Assembly: GCA_025642065.1 (NCBI GenBank)
Contig: JAODUP010000125.1
Span: 493,001-557,000 of the forward strand
Length of the DNA stretch: 64,000 bases
Direction: 5' to 3'
DNA from: Paralvinella palmiformis
Taxonomy: Eukaryota > Annelida > Polychaeta > Terebellida > Alvinellidae
Made by a program: the position numbers and the translations under genes. Below the pieces are notes generated by a model, which saw nothing but the letters and a program-made list of their open reading frames with translations, made no database searches and had not been told where the DNA came from. Every line of letters starts with the position of its first letter. Positions within the stretch are counted from its first letter, which is position 1. Positions 12,901 through 23,535 of this stretch are shown in pieces.

Positions 12901-13620
12901 TTTCTACTGGCTGGTATTGGCAGGGTGGAGATATTATAGGTGCTGCTACTTGTTTTCTTTCAACGACGAAACCCCCGACATCCCCCCATTTCAATAATTA
13001 CACCAGACTTTAATTGTCTAACATCAACGTATACAATTTCGGTTTTTGTATTGTGCGTCACGCCAGAATATTCGACTAAATAGGGTGATAACAGTCAACG
13101 GATGATACAAGGATCATCTTTTTGGGAAACGTGGCGCAATTAGCGGAGGGGGTGGGGGTGAGTGAAGCACCTACGTCATGAATGAAAACTAGTTTCTTAA
13201 AGAACGACGCGATATAAATGCACCTTAAAAACGACATCACTAACTTCGGTGCAGTTCGACGACATGGTTCGAGCACGGATGAACGACGAAGCTAAATGTC
13301 GTCTACGCCGCCTTAAGCCGTATCACGCCATTGCCCTAGGCCACGTCTGGCTGTTGTTTACAAAGGTCATCAATCCCGATCCGTCACGCTTCGCAACGAC
13401 GTAGCAGAAGCAATGGAAAGTCCGTGACTGAAACGCAACTAAAGGTAAGCAAAGCTGAAATTGAGCGTCGTTCTCCGCGAATACGCTATCGTATGCTTCG
13501 TGATAGTCGATAGCCACCCCTCATCCACCGAGCAGACGTTGGTACGTTTGTCAAGTCTTCAACCAAAGGTAATATTTCGTCTCTATCAGTGTGTCACGTA
13601 TAGACGTATGGACGATAGCA
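12901..13620. other. Region 3' of the K2P gene
   Basis: Composition is closer to 50% G+C than the flanks, and the DNA could include 3' UTR if polyadenylation is distal. No conserved protein is visible in any frame. Confidence 0.4.
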
Positions 13621-13626
13621 AAGTTT

Positions 13627-13632
13627 TTTATT
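13627..13632 (-). promoter_or_regulatory. Candidate polyadenylation signal AATAAA
   Basis: The minus strand reads AATAAA 39 bases beyond the TGA that closes the shifted tail frame. It would give a very short 3' UTR. In AT-rich DNA this hexamer is common by chance, so the position after the long frame is the only support. Confidence 0.35.
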
Positions 13633-13670
13633 TACTACGCGTACTCGACCCTTCCTGGCTTTTGTTCTTG

Positions 13671-14976
13671 TCATAAAATCTCCGGAGCTCTTGGTATCTG
13701 TGTGTACCCTAAGATTGGTCCTTCGCCCGGTACCGTAGCCTGTTCGGCAGCCGTCTCCTTCGGCCGATTCTTCCTTCTCGACCTTTCCTTCTTTTCCCTT
13801 TCCCGTTGCCTTCTCTCCTGTAGGATACGTTCCTTTGCCCTCCTGGCGGCCGCCTTTTTCTCCTCCCTTCCTCGCTTCACCCTGAGCCTCCTTTCTTCCT
13901 GCTCCCGCTTTTCCCTCGCTTTGCGCTCTTCCAGCTCCCTCTTTTCCCTCGCCTTCTGCTCCTCTTGTTCCCTCCTTTCTTGAACTTTCCTCTCCTCGAG
14001 TTCCCTCTTCTCGGCGGCCTTTCTCTCTCTTTCCACTTCTTTGCGCTGCTTCTTGGTCAGATGCACCTCGGGCGCTGAATCGTAATTGTTCGTGTCAAGA
14101 GACGACGTCGTCGACTTGGAGGTGGCAGGTTTCGGTTTGGCGAGCATGAAGTTCTTGAAGCTCGAAGACGACGAACTTTTCGACGGCTTCGGAGGGGCCG
14201 GCGACGTGGTTTGTGTCGCTCTGGGAGCGTGTTCTAGATTGGCGGCTTCCCTGTCGACTTCTTGTCGTCGTCGAACAGCCCGAGTTTGGCGCCCAGAGCG
14301 CGCACCTTGTTCCTGGCCTCCTCCTGCATCAGATCGAAGCACATGGCGATCAGGGACAGCCCTATGATCAGATACATAGCGCAGAGTACCAACTTCTGTT
14401 GGTTGTTCCACGAATCCTGAGTGGTACCCGGCACGAAGTCGCCGAATCCGATGGTGCTCAGCGTGATGAAGCAGAAGTAGGATCCCTCCAGGTAGTCCCA
14501 GTCCTTCTCCCATAGGGTGAACAGCACGGCTCCGGATAGGATGTATCCCGCTATGAGCAGGAAGCTGACGTAGATCGGTACCCTGACAGCCTTGTTGTCC
14601 TCGGTCTTCAGGACCCGTTTCAGTCCGGAACGCCAGGTAACCGTCGTGGAGACCTTTCCTTTGGTCGGCGATTTCGACCGCTTCGAGCCGCTGGATTCCG
14701 GCGAGCTGATCCCGGTCAGCGCTTCGGAGGCGCCCGGATCTCCGTTTTCGGCGTCTTTGTACTTAAGCGCCGCTGATCTCACTTGAGCCTTCTCGCGGTA
14801 CTCACAACACAGGCAGCACAGGCCGCAGCATATGTTGTTGTATATGAACCGAAATGCTGTGGCCATGAATCCACCGAGGTTGGTCAACGTAAGCAGACAT
14901 AGGGGTATACCTATCGTGGCGTACAGTATGGTCACTATTCGTCCCCACATCGTCTTAGGGGCAATATGTCCGTAAC
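13671..14976 (-). CDS. Two-pore-domain potassium channel (K2P), exon 2: filter 1, M2-M4, pore 2, C-terminal tail (apparent frameshift)
   Basis: Joined to exon 1, it restores TTIGYGHIAPKT. M2 follows (ILYATIGIPLCLLTLTNLGG), then a cytosolic loop with a cysteine cluster (CCGLCCLCC) and a Ser/Lys-rich stretch. M3 is VPIYVSFLLIAGYILSGAVL, pore 2 is FITLSTIGFGDFVPG, and M4 is LCAMYLIIGLSLIAMCFDLM, ending in QEEARNKVRALGAKLGLFDDD. This frame stops at TAG 14236-14234, giving 410 residues in all. A frame displaced by one base (missing base or -1 shift) is open to TGA at 13671. From about 14261 down it reads EVDREAANLEHAPRATQ, a Pro/Ser/Lys linker with six serines in a row, and a Lys/Arg/Glu coiled-coil-like tail. 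Repeat structure and composition argue that the tail is real protein, so the break is probably a 1-base indel in the sample or assembly. A genuine 410-residue channel ending at the TAG remains possible. The whole C-terminal half is one exon. Confidence 0.93.
13848..14012 (-). repeat. 33-bp coding repeat: five 11-residue charged units in the channel tail
   Basis: Five consecutive 11-residue units can be aligned in the shifted frame: EKRELEERKVQ, ERREQEEQKAR, EKRELEERKAR, EKREQEERRLR, VKRGREEKKAA. An 11-residue (hendecad) period with alternating acidic and basic residues favours a long charged helix or coiled coil. The DNA is purine-rich on the coding strand. Confidence 0.85.
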
Positions 14977-15949
14977 CTGAAAAATATGACAATTACTTTA
15001 TAAGTATATTCAGCGAAAACAATTGATATTTATGTTATGCCGTTTACCGTGATGATTATTCTAAGGTACATTCGGCAACCGAATAACGCGAATTTAGTCG
15101 GCTAGTGTTAAGCTCGCCTAGTCGCATTTATGGTAATAATGCATTTGCTAGATCGGCATGCATACAGACGAGGAAAAGTACATATTCCAAGAGGTATTTA
15201 AATGCAAATTTATTGAAAAGCGTACTCGTGTTTCGTCGGAGAACTATTGAACCTGGATGTAACAATAAGCCTACACAAATGCATTCCCCGTATGTGCCTC
15301 GTTTCGGGACATCGTACCAAAGTAATACAAGAAAAATGCACAACTGTTGAATATAAAGCAGCGGCCCTTACGAAGGCCGTCCATCAATTGTCCATTGATT
15401 GCGTCTTGTCTGTGGCGTTATGGTAAACAAATGCTAATGGCGCCTTTCACGACATAGCCGTTTACGGACGAACGGAATTAATTCAGGTGAGTATAGGATC
15501 TAATATAATCGTCACATATATCGAGACACTGTTCATTGTTTAGCAAATGTTTGCCAACCTGGCTACAATTATTCATCGACTAATCTCGCCCAGTTGGTTC
15601 GATTGTATAAAACCTGTTGGCAAATATGAATGTTTTAATGAAATACATCTATTTAAATGGGATGTCTATCAAGGAGAATCCCTCTCGTATTCGGAGAGTA
15701 CTTGTTTATGGAATGTAACATAATTTCGTTTACTTAAGACGAATACATTATAGTGATGTTGATGAGAAGGGCATGCAATAAAATACCCCCCCCTCAACGA
15801 ACAAAAAAAAGAGGAAAAGAAGCGAAAACAACTGAAAGGACTAAAAACATCAACTAGTTTTGTGGTTGATCGATTGATGATGAGCTGGCAGCATGATAAT
15901 AATGAATTCTATCCGTAAAGACTTGAATGTAAAATGTTGATGTTTTATG

Positions 15950-16075
15950 GCTAAACGGGGCGAATGACTTCCAAAGTTAACAAGGCCGAGTGAAAGATGA
16001 AACATCAAATATTCCGGCCAGGGTTTGAACCCAGGTACTATTGATCGGTGGCCAACTGAGCTACCAGTTGAATAT
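15950..16075 (-). mobile_element. SINE family A, diverged
   Basis: The minus strand has TTCATCTTTCACTCGG and GGTTCAAACCCTGGCC-type segments corresponding to family A body and B box. The tRNA-like head (AACTGGTAGCTCAGTTGGCC) differs from other copies and may mark a subfamily. Confidence 0.7.
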
Positions 16076-16195
16076 ACAGATTGAATCACGACGCTTATAG
16101 TAATATTGTATTAAGTTAAAGGCCCCCTCCCCGGGGGGAACCCCCCAAACCCAAATAAAAGGGGTTTGGGGTAAAAAAAAGGGGAAATCCCTGGC

Positions 16196-16436
16196 TGTCG
16201 CCTATTGGGCATAGCCACCTGGTGTTAATTTCTGTTATTATGAGTATGGCAGTTATTTAAGGTGGTGGCACCTCATTTTACTATAAATGTCATGTTCGGG
16301 GGAGAAAAACCTTGCCAGTTGCCTGGTTAGATGAAAAACTCCTTCTATTAAATAATGTCACTGCCGGGATTCGAACCTCCAGCCTCCCGAAAACAACGGA
16401 CGCCAAATCAATTGTTATACTGTGTCAGTAAATACA
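16196..16436 (-). mobile_element. tRNA-derived SINE, separate family (probable)
   Basis: The minus strand carries GGAGGTTCGAATCCCGGCAG, a strong B box, at about 16365-16385. An A-box-like segment lies upstream and about 160 bases of unfamiliar body follow toward 16196. No target duplication was identified. Confidence 0.55.
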
Positions 16437-17289
16437 CAGTCAGTCAATCGGTACACGGCTTATACACCCTGTATAGATACAATATGACGTGTCCTGTAAT
16501 GTTGCCTCGTAAATGTTGTTAGTCAATTTGAAACTCGCCCGGATATTTCCAGTTAAAGAGCAGCCGCCGCTGATATGTGTGTCATGACATTCACGGCGGA
16601 AACTGCTAAAATGTATGGGCCTCCGAATATAAGGAAATTAGAGTACCACAATACTGTGGCCAATAACAAAACTTATCTTCGCGTGTATTCCGGTCGTACA
16701 GAAGAATCGCGCTTCCTGTCGTAGGTTCTGTTATGACAATTCTACGTTCAAAAATGTGTCAAAATCGAATTATTTACATCGATGGCTGCGTGCCGAAACG
16801 AACTAAAAGCTTTCCACGGACGGGAATGATCTAAAGGCATCAGCGACAGAAATGAATTTGTTTTCGAAGAAATACAGGAATCCTAGCGGACGGAACCGAA
16901 TGGACAACGAAGAAAGGTAAACACCACGGTATTATCGCTCGGCTGATCTATTTACACCAATTTATATTCCATTATGACGTGCTCTTTTTATTGGCTGGCT
17001 ATTACCGCTGAAATAGATCAATCGAAATGTGTTCTTTCTCATACTCCGGCCATCTACATCAATAAATTACAAAACGAATGAAAGAAAACAATCAGTCAGT
17101 TCTGTGTTTGACCTTGGTGCTGGTGACACCTATAACATACGATCCGGAGGGGGGGGGGGGCGCTGTGTAGGCGCATCACCAGGGATTTGTCCCAACACCA
17201 AAACAGATAGCTTAGTACTATTAGAATATATATATCAGGAACCATGTAATTCAATGTTCTAAATAATGTGTCTTAATCATAAACAATAT

Positions 17290-17294
<5 letters not shown>
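16437..17294. other. Intron DNA, no feature recognised
   Basis: 16700-16960 is somewhat richer in G+C and has no low-complexity sequence. A poly-G run lies at 17148-17160. Confidence 0.45.

Positions 17295-17351
<57 letters not shown>
17295..17351. repeat. (TA)n microsatellite
   Basis: Pure TA run that directly abuts the 5' end of a SINE A copy. Confidence 0.97.
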
Positions 17352-17353
<2 letters not shown>

Positions 17354-17487
17354 TCGCCTCAGTGATCTAATCGGTAGTGCGTTGGACCACATATCACTAC
17401 AACCTGAGTTTGAATCTCGGCATGGACATATCTGAAGCGTGTTTCATCTTTGACTTCGCTTCATTACCCTTGAAGGTCGCCCTAACT
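17352..17487 (+). mobile_element. SINE family A, 3'-truncated
   Basis: Head (GGTCGCCTCAGTGATCTAAT), B box (GTTTGAATCTC) and first part of the body (CATCTTTGACTTCGCTTC) are present. The match is lost after GGTCGCC, so the 3' tail is missing. Confidence 0.88.
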
Positions 17488-18410
17488 GACAAGGAAATAA
17501 AGCATTTTAATTTCTGTAATAATTAACATCATTCTGTAGGAAGTCAATTATAGAACAAAGAAATGTTTGTATACATAAACCGTCCTCACACAAACACATT
17601 CTCAAAAGGTGACCTTCGACGTGATATATACTATATTAGTGACCGAGTTATAAACGATAGAGAAACTGTCCAGCCTTAATTGATCAATGAGTAGATAAGA
17701 ACGTAGGAGAACATATTCAGGACATGTTGTCTCTCGGCAGTCACGTGTCTACACCGAACTCTGTCAGGTGTCCTTTATGTTATTAACTAAAGATAATTTA
17801 GATTCCGCTGAGATACATAGTAACGATCGGAGGTAAGATTTTAGCATCACCATAAATCGGGTGGTTGATACCTGGAATATGAAAACGATCCACTTCCGTT
17901 AAGTGTCCTGAAGATAACAGAGCTTACCACCATCTAGAAGACTGTTTGGAATAACGATTTACTCAGTTCGTGAAGACTGATGAAGCCCATCGAAGTGAGG
18001 AAGAATATCAACAACATGATATACAACACATACATTTCGCTGACCGTTTTATCTTAAAGGAACGAACGAATCATCTTCTGCTTTGGATAACAGTCGTCAA
18101 CGATAGAATCAGTCGCTGATTGACAGATCTTTATCTTAAAGTAGACTGTTATAGCTCGATGGAGTTGACCAAAGCAGGATTAAACAGCAGCTACCTTTAT
18201 TTTACACATATCGTTGAAGATAAAACGAGAAAGAAAATTGGATTTGTCTAAGAATTTAAACACAGGAATTTCTGGTAATATTAAAATAACGGTTTCAATT
18301 AAGCTTTTGTGAATTCTAGAGTATTGTCAACAACAGGTAGATGTTAGTTTAAGATAATTCAATAATACCTTGCTGAAGAATCCAACCTTTTGGTTGAATG
18401 TATGCTCTCA

Positions 18411-18423
18411 TGCTCTCTCTCTA

Positions 18424-18510
<87 letters not shown>

Positions 18511-18567
18511 ACTCTCTCACACACCACGCACGCACGCACGCACGCACGCACACACACATGCACACAG
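18411..18567. repeat. (CT)n-(CA)n-(CGCA)n compound microsatellite
   Basis: CT repeats to 18474, CA repeats to about 18509, then CACG units. Several long frames in this interval come only from the repeat. Confidence 0.96.
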
Positions 18568-19234
18568 CACGCTTTTTTAAATAAAAAGTTTCATATAATC
18601 ATTAATAAGCTGCTCCGAACCGAAATGGTATTACATACACTTCATTTAAACAAACACAGAGAACGAAGAGGAAGACAACTAATTTTAATGTTTGGTGGGT
18701 ATTATGATCTGTAAAGTATTGATTATTGACTGTATAGTTCTATGAAATAGATATATCTAATATTAAATAACAGAGATTATGATTATATCAATTGTGTTTA
18801 TTAGAGAGATGATTGTAGGAGAAGGTTTTATTAGATAGGGAATGATATTGATGGACGATAAAAGGACATCTTTTCCAGATTCTTGCATCATCTGAATTAG
18901 CTTTTTACGGAATATAAATTCCGTTTCTTATACTACGCTGCACCAGTGATCTAGAGTAGCTTCACCACACATCATATAATCGATACTAAACATCAGTCAC
19001 AGTTTAGGCTATGATGTATCGGAATAAGTTGGTCAATAATTCGAAGGTCCGTTTCAGACACCTTAAATTTGACTTAACTATAAGAGCCTTGAACTTTTGA
19101 TCTTTTCCAATAGTCCGGTTTTGTAATTAATTCTCACTGACATAAGTCTAAGGTAAAACCAGTCACGAGGTTAAATACACCTATCAATCAATCACCCTTT
19201 TATTGGTAAACAAAATCTTGAAATCATCGTGTAT

Positions 19235-19335
19235 TATAATGTGTGACATTTATATAGCACCCTGTCCAGCTATATAGCTGCTCTGAGGCGCTTTACGGTA
19301 TTCTTATCCCCGACTCAGAGCTGTTCCAATCCAGC
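19235..19335. repeat. Possible interspersed repeat with palindromic ends
   Basis: ACATTTATATAGCACC and GCGCTTTACGG about 45 bases apart resemble a motif pair common at ends of interspersed repeats in animal genomes. A comparable pair occurs in the LINE tail near 45835. Classification is uncertain. Confidence 0.35.
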
Positions 19336-20302
19336 ACACATCTCAACTCCTAAGAGAGCATACAACGCATTCTTCCATTATAGGCGCAACGGGCTACTTA
19401 AACACATAGCCATCACTTCCTGTCAGGTTCTCATTTTTATGGATGAGTGAACCGGTCGCCGCATGACAGCAGTACAGCTCCCGGCGCCTCGAAAATGACT
19501 TACTATATCCGATGTAGATCATAAACTTGCGATGAGAATTAATGAAATAACTACTGTTGTTAATATTCATATTGTAAATATTTCATGCCACAACAAATCT
19601 AGTCACGAATCTAGATCATGGGAATGTGGATATAAGACCATTTAAAATGGTTATTATAAATACAACAACTTTATAACGATCACACGAACACGTATCAACA
19701 CCACACAGAAAGCCACCGATACAACTCTTTTGTCCTTTCGTGCTTAGATAAATTCAAATATCAATCCAACTCGTGTCAGAAATAGTAGTTGTTTTCCAGA
19801 TATAAATGTTCCGGATACCTATTTGAGTTCAGGAATGCCTTCCGCATTGGAAAATACTGTTGAGGATGCATGTTCCGGATAACATTTATCGAAACTGACC
19901 TGTATTCTCAGAGAAAAAGCTTAACTGATAAATAAATCTTACTGATAATACCAAATGGGAACTCTTCATCCCGACAAGAGTCTTGCGGCCATTAGTGGCT
20001 TGTAATAAATTACACTTATTTAGTCTGTCATCATTCCTAGAGACTATTATTTGTCGTAGTCTATTAATTGCGAGAGTCTATTAATTAAACCCTATTGTCT
20101 TTGTTGCACAATCTTTAAGTGATTCTACGTCGAGATCTCTCTCTGGTGTTTTCCTCCACAGTGATGCTCTTGACATCAGGATGTATCTAGTATCAAGGTT
20201 GTTTGATAATCATCTTTAAAAAACGTATGATAGTCGCTGAATATCAGATGAACTCAATATATGACATTGAATATATATTAATCATGTGCTGTATTCAGTG
20301 TA

Positions 20303-20304
<2 letters not shown>

Positions 20305-20392
<88 letters not shown>

Positions 20393-20447
20393 GTGTGTGT
20401 GTGTGTGCGTGCGTGTGTGCGTGCGTGCGCGCGCGCGTGTGTGTGTG
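20305..20447. repeat. (CT)n-(TA)n-(TG)n compound microsatellite
   Basis: CT block to 20347, TA block to 20375, then TG/CG-rich repeats to 20447. Confidence 0.96.
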
Positions 20448-20805
20448 AAATACTAGATTGTTAGCTACGAAACTATATTGATAAAGTGAAATTGGCAACA
20501 AATAAATCATTGGGAAAAAACACAAAACCATTACAGGCTATTTCAGATACAGTAGTACAGGTTGTCTCAAGACAGTAGTGCAGACTATCGTACCTAGAGA
20601 CAGTAGTACAGGCTGTATCAGAGTTAACATTTTATAATTGTGTCTCTAACTCAGTGAATGTCCAATGTTGGAATTATTGAGAGTATTACTCTAATCAACT
20701 TCAGACTGGTGTCACTTAATAAGTATCGTGAAAGCGATATTCCTTAAATAAATGGAACACCTGGTCTGAAGCCTTTAATTGAAGGACGAAAGAACCCACA
20801 GAAAC

Positions 20806-20890
20806 AGGGAACACTGTGAATCTATCCCGCAACCTGCACGTTTGAAGCGCTGTTCACTACTAACTGCACCACATAGTGCTCTGTTCAATT
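20806..20890 (-). mobile_element. tRNA-like SINE head fragment (tentative)
   Basis: On the minus strand GTGGTGCAGTTAGTAGTG and GGTTGCGGGATAGATTC resemble A and B boxes in the spacing of the family B SINEs (see 28585). No body is recognised. Confidence 0.35.
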
Positions 20891-21698
20891 CTGGAGGACT
20901 AAAGTATACTTACATTGTTATTCTTGGTCACTTTATTTCAATCAATAATTAGATAATATTTTCAGTATATCACCAGAGTTATTAATCTGTTGCTACTATT
21001 TCCGGGGCATAAACGTGAAGAAACAGTTTTCAGGAAACGTTAGGTCCCAGTCATAAAATGTTTGGTCTAGTAAGAATTCAGCCTTATAGAATCACACCAA
21101 TAATATGTGTTTCTAGCGTGCTATGTAAAGTAGAAAAAAAGGAAGTGGTAGTTATTTTGTTAAAAATTACTTTCACTTATTTCCTAGTGATAGATATTTT
21201 ACCGACGTTTCCCAAACGTGCTGGCCTGTTTAACTAGTACTCTGTAGGTAGAGCCATCGAACGATCTTATCTATCAATGTTCAGCAGCTAGCGTCACAAT
21301 GCGTCAATTATGGTTACAACCCCATTTATCGCCCCAGTCGGATTAGGCGTCACGCGCATCATTTCGGGTCAAAATTGAATCGTCACTCATGTTTTCGTGG
21401 ATCTATTCTGGAACAACACCGCATTCATTTTGGGCTGAAAGTGTTTTTCGAGAATCCGTCTCTATCAGGATTGGGCTGTTTTATTTTGTTGCCATTAAAA
21501 GGAATAAAAAGTAGTTTATTGTCTTCTGCTGGTCAATACTAATGGAACCGTTCATAAAGGTAGGGTCTGATCTGATTAGCTACAAAATAACGTTGTCATT
21601 CTAGATATAAGCCACTCAAGTAGCTGTTTAGAATAAACGTCACAACTCGAGATATTTATAGTAATGATCAGAAAGATAAATATATACTCTTGTTTTTG

Positions 21699-21699
<1 letters not shown>

Positions 21700-21756
<57 letters not shown>
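21700..21756. repeat. (TA)n microsatellite
   Basis: Pure TA run upstream of the SINE tail fragment, at the position of the TA array in copy B. Confidence 0.97.
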
Positions 21757-21760
<4 letters not shown>

Positions 21761-21823
21761 CCCATTTAGCCTACCTGTGCACAAAAGTGGCTGTAAAACA
21801 TCAATCATCATCATCATCATCAT

Positions 21824-21829
<6 letters not shown>
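21757..21829 (+). mobile_element. SINE family A, 3' end only
   Basis: GCCCATTTAGCCTACC, AAGTGGCTGTAAAACATC and an (ATC)n tail are retained. The head is missing. The fragment is embedded in a TA array that is uninterrupted in copy B, so it probably arrived after the segmental duplication. Confidence 0.88.

Positions 21830-21901
<72 letters not shown>
21829..21901. repeat. (TA)n microsatellite
   Basis: Pure TA run directly following the SINE tail. Confidence 0.97.
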
Positions 21902-21904
<3 letters not shown>

Positions 21905-23450
21905 TGTTTCACTTCTCTTTGAAAGAATGCCATTCAAATATTTCTATTAGGTTTTGCACATTAGGATATCCTATGTTGTCTTCTTGCGACTTACATCTGT
22001 TAAGTGTTAGGTTTGACTATATATAATATATAGACCGGAATAAATAATAAGACAATACCTCTATATTCCATATATCTGGTATCAGGGCATCAAAGTATCA
22101 ATAATCTATCTTTTCAGGCATCAAATCCACCATTAAGCCACCAAAATAATTTGTGTTTCTGTGAATCAATGCTAATGTCTTGATAAACCCTTAGGCGTAA
22201 TATCGATTTGCATATTTATGAGCCTCTACAAAGACAAATGACCTTTGTAGAAGAGGACAATTCCTTTCGCTGTGTGTTTTTTTTAATTGATGCTTTCCAG
22301 TGACTCCAATGTAGATATTTCTCTTTCCGAGGTTTTTGTTCTAAAACAGTTTGCCTTTTTTCTCCACATAGATAGGTTTTTATATTTATCATAAAATGTC
22401 GGAGACTTCACTGCTTATATTTTTCTGTTTACGTTATTTCGAATATGACGTTAGAAATTTCCTAGTAATTACAATTTGTATACACCCGGAAATAAACCTT
22501 TAGTGAGTGACAACTTGCCAATGTAAATAATAATTGAATAATAAAAATTTAAAAAAATAAAAAATAGTGACAGCTATTTTGGTAGTTTAGTGGGAAATAA
22601 CGGTGCATTCATCTTTTCATGACCATCGCAGAATTGGTACTGTTCTTCATGTCATATAATCATGCTTCAATTATAAAGACCTGTCAAATTTGACCCGTTA
22701 AAATGACATCAGAATATATTATTAACCACATCGCTTGCGTTATATAAACTACGTCAAGATTATGTTTTAAATGTTATTCTATTATAATGTTTTTAATTAA
22801 TATGCTTATGGTTTATGCTTTTGTTCTATGACTTTGTTGTCAAATATATAATTCTAAAACGATATCCTACGTTAACCGGGAAATAAAACACTCAGTTGGT
22901 GATCACTTTGTTGAAAGAAAAATACCGACAAAACTTCATGAAAATTGTGCAGAAATATATATTTTTTCAAGCGCGACAATTGTTTTTTTTTGGGTAATAA
23001 AAACACACGGTTCACAATCAGTTGACTTCTTGCAAAACATAGACAAACCATTCTCAGCTATGGGCTTCATGATAAATTATAATTATAGTTTTTCTACCTT
23101 GAACATTCACATAAAGATTGTTCGGGCTTCCTACAGGTGAACATCCAACAGCTATCTTCAGCGTCTGTTCGTTGGAGAGATTAATGAATCTTAAGCGTGT
23201 CGGAAATTGGAGTCTATTGAATTCAAATAGTATATAAGTGAGAATGATGGGGATTCCCGGAAATAAAGCACATCCCCGGGATAGCCTCAATAATATTGGG
23301 CAGGCGTGGTAAATCCATGTTACGAAGGAGCATGATTGGTAATCATACATTTAGACTGAGACAATGTCGGGTGAGTTCTTCAGGTTCCAGGGAATTTAGA
23401 AAAAAGTTAAGCACTTGATTCTAGGCGGCTGTTTTCATTGAATGCTAGTT

Positions 23451-23535
23451 CAGGGCCCGTTTATAATGCCGGTTCCGGGGCCCATTTATGTAATGCTGGT
23501 TCTCAGTTCTCGTTTATTTAATCCTGGTTCAGGAG
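23451..23535. repeat. Short tandem repeat (about 28 bp) inside copy A
   Basis: Units like GTTTATAATGCCGGTTCCGG recur three times with changes. The matching place in copy B (26935-27025) carries the same array, so it predates the duplication. Confidence 0.7.

Noticed and set aside
12759..13013. Alanine-rich frame
   Set aside because: It arises from the GCT-rich minisatellite; the opposite strand is open too and neither is supported.
13591..13983. Plus-strand frame of 130 residues, Ser/Leu/Phe-rich
   Set aside because: It is the reverse of the Lys/Arg/Glu repeat tail of the channel, so its composition is a by-product.
14213..14262. Mini-intron that would repair the frameshift
   Set aside because: The only GT...AG pair near the break spans about 25 bases, too short for splicing; a base indel is simpler.
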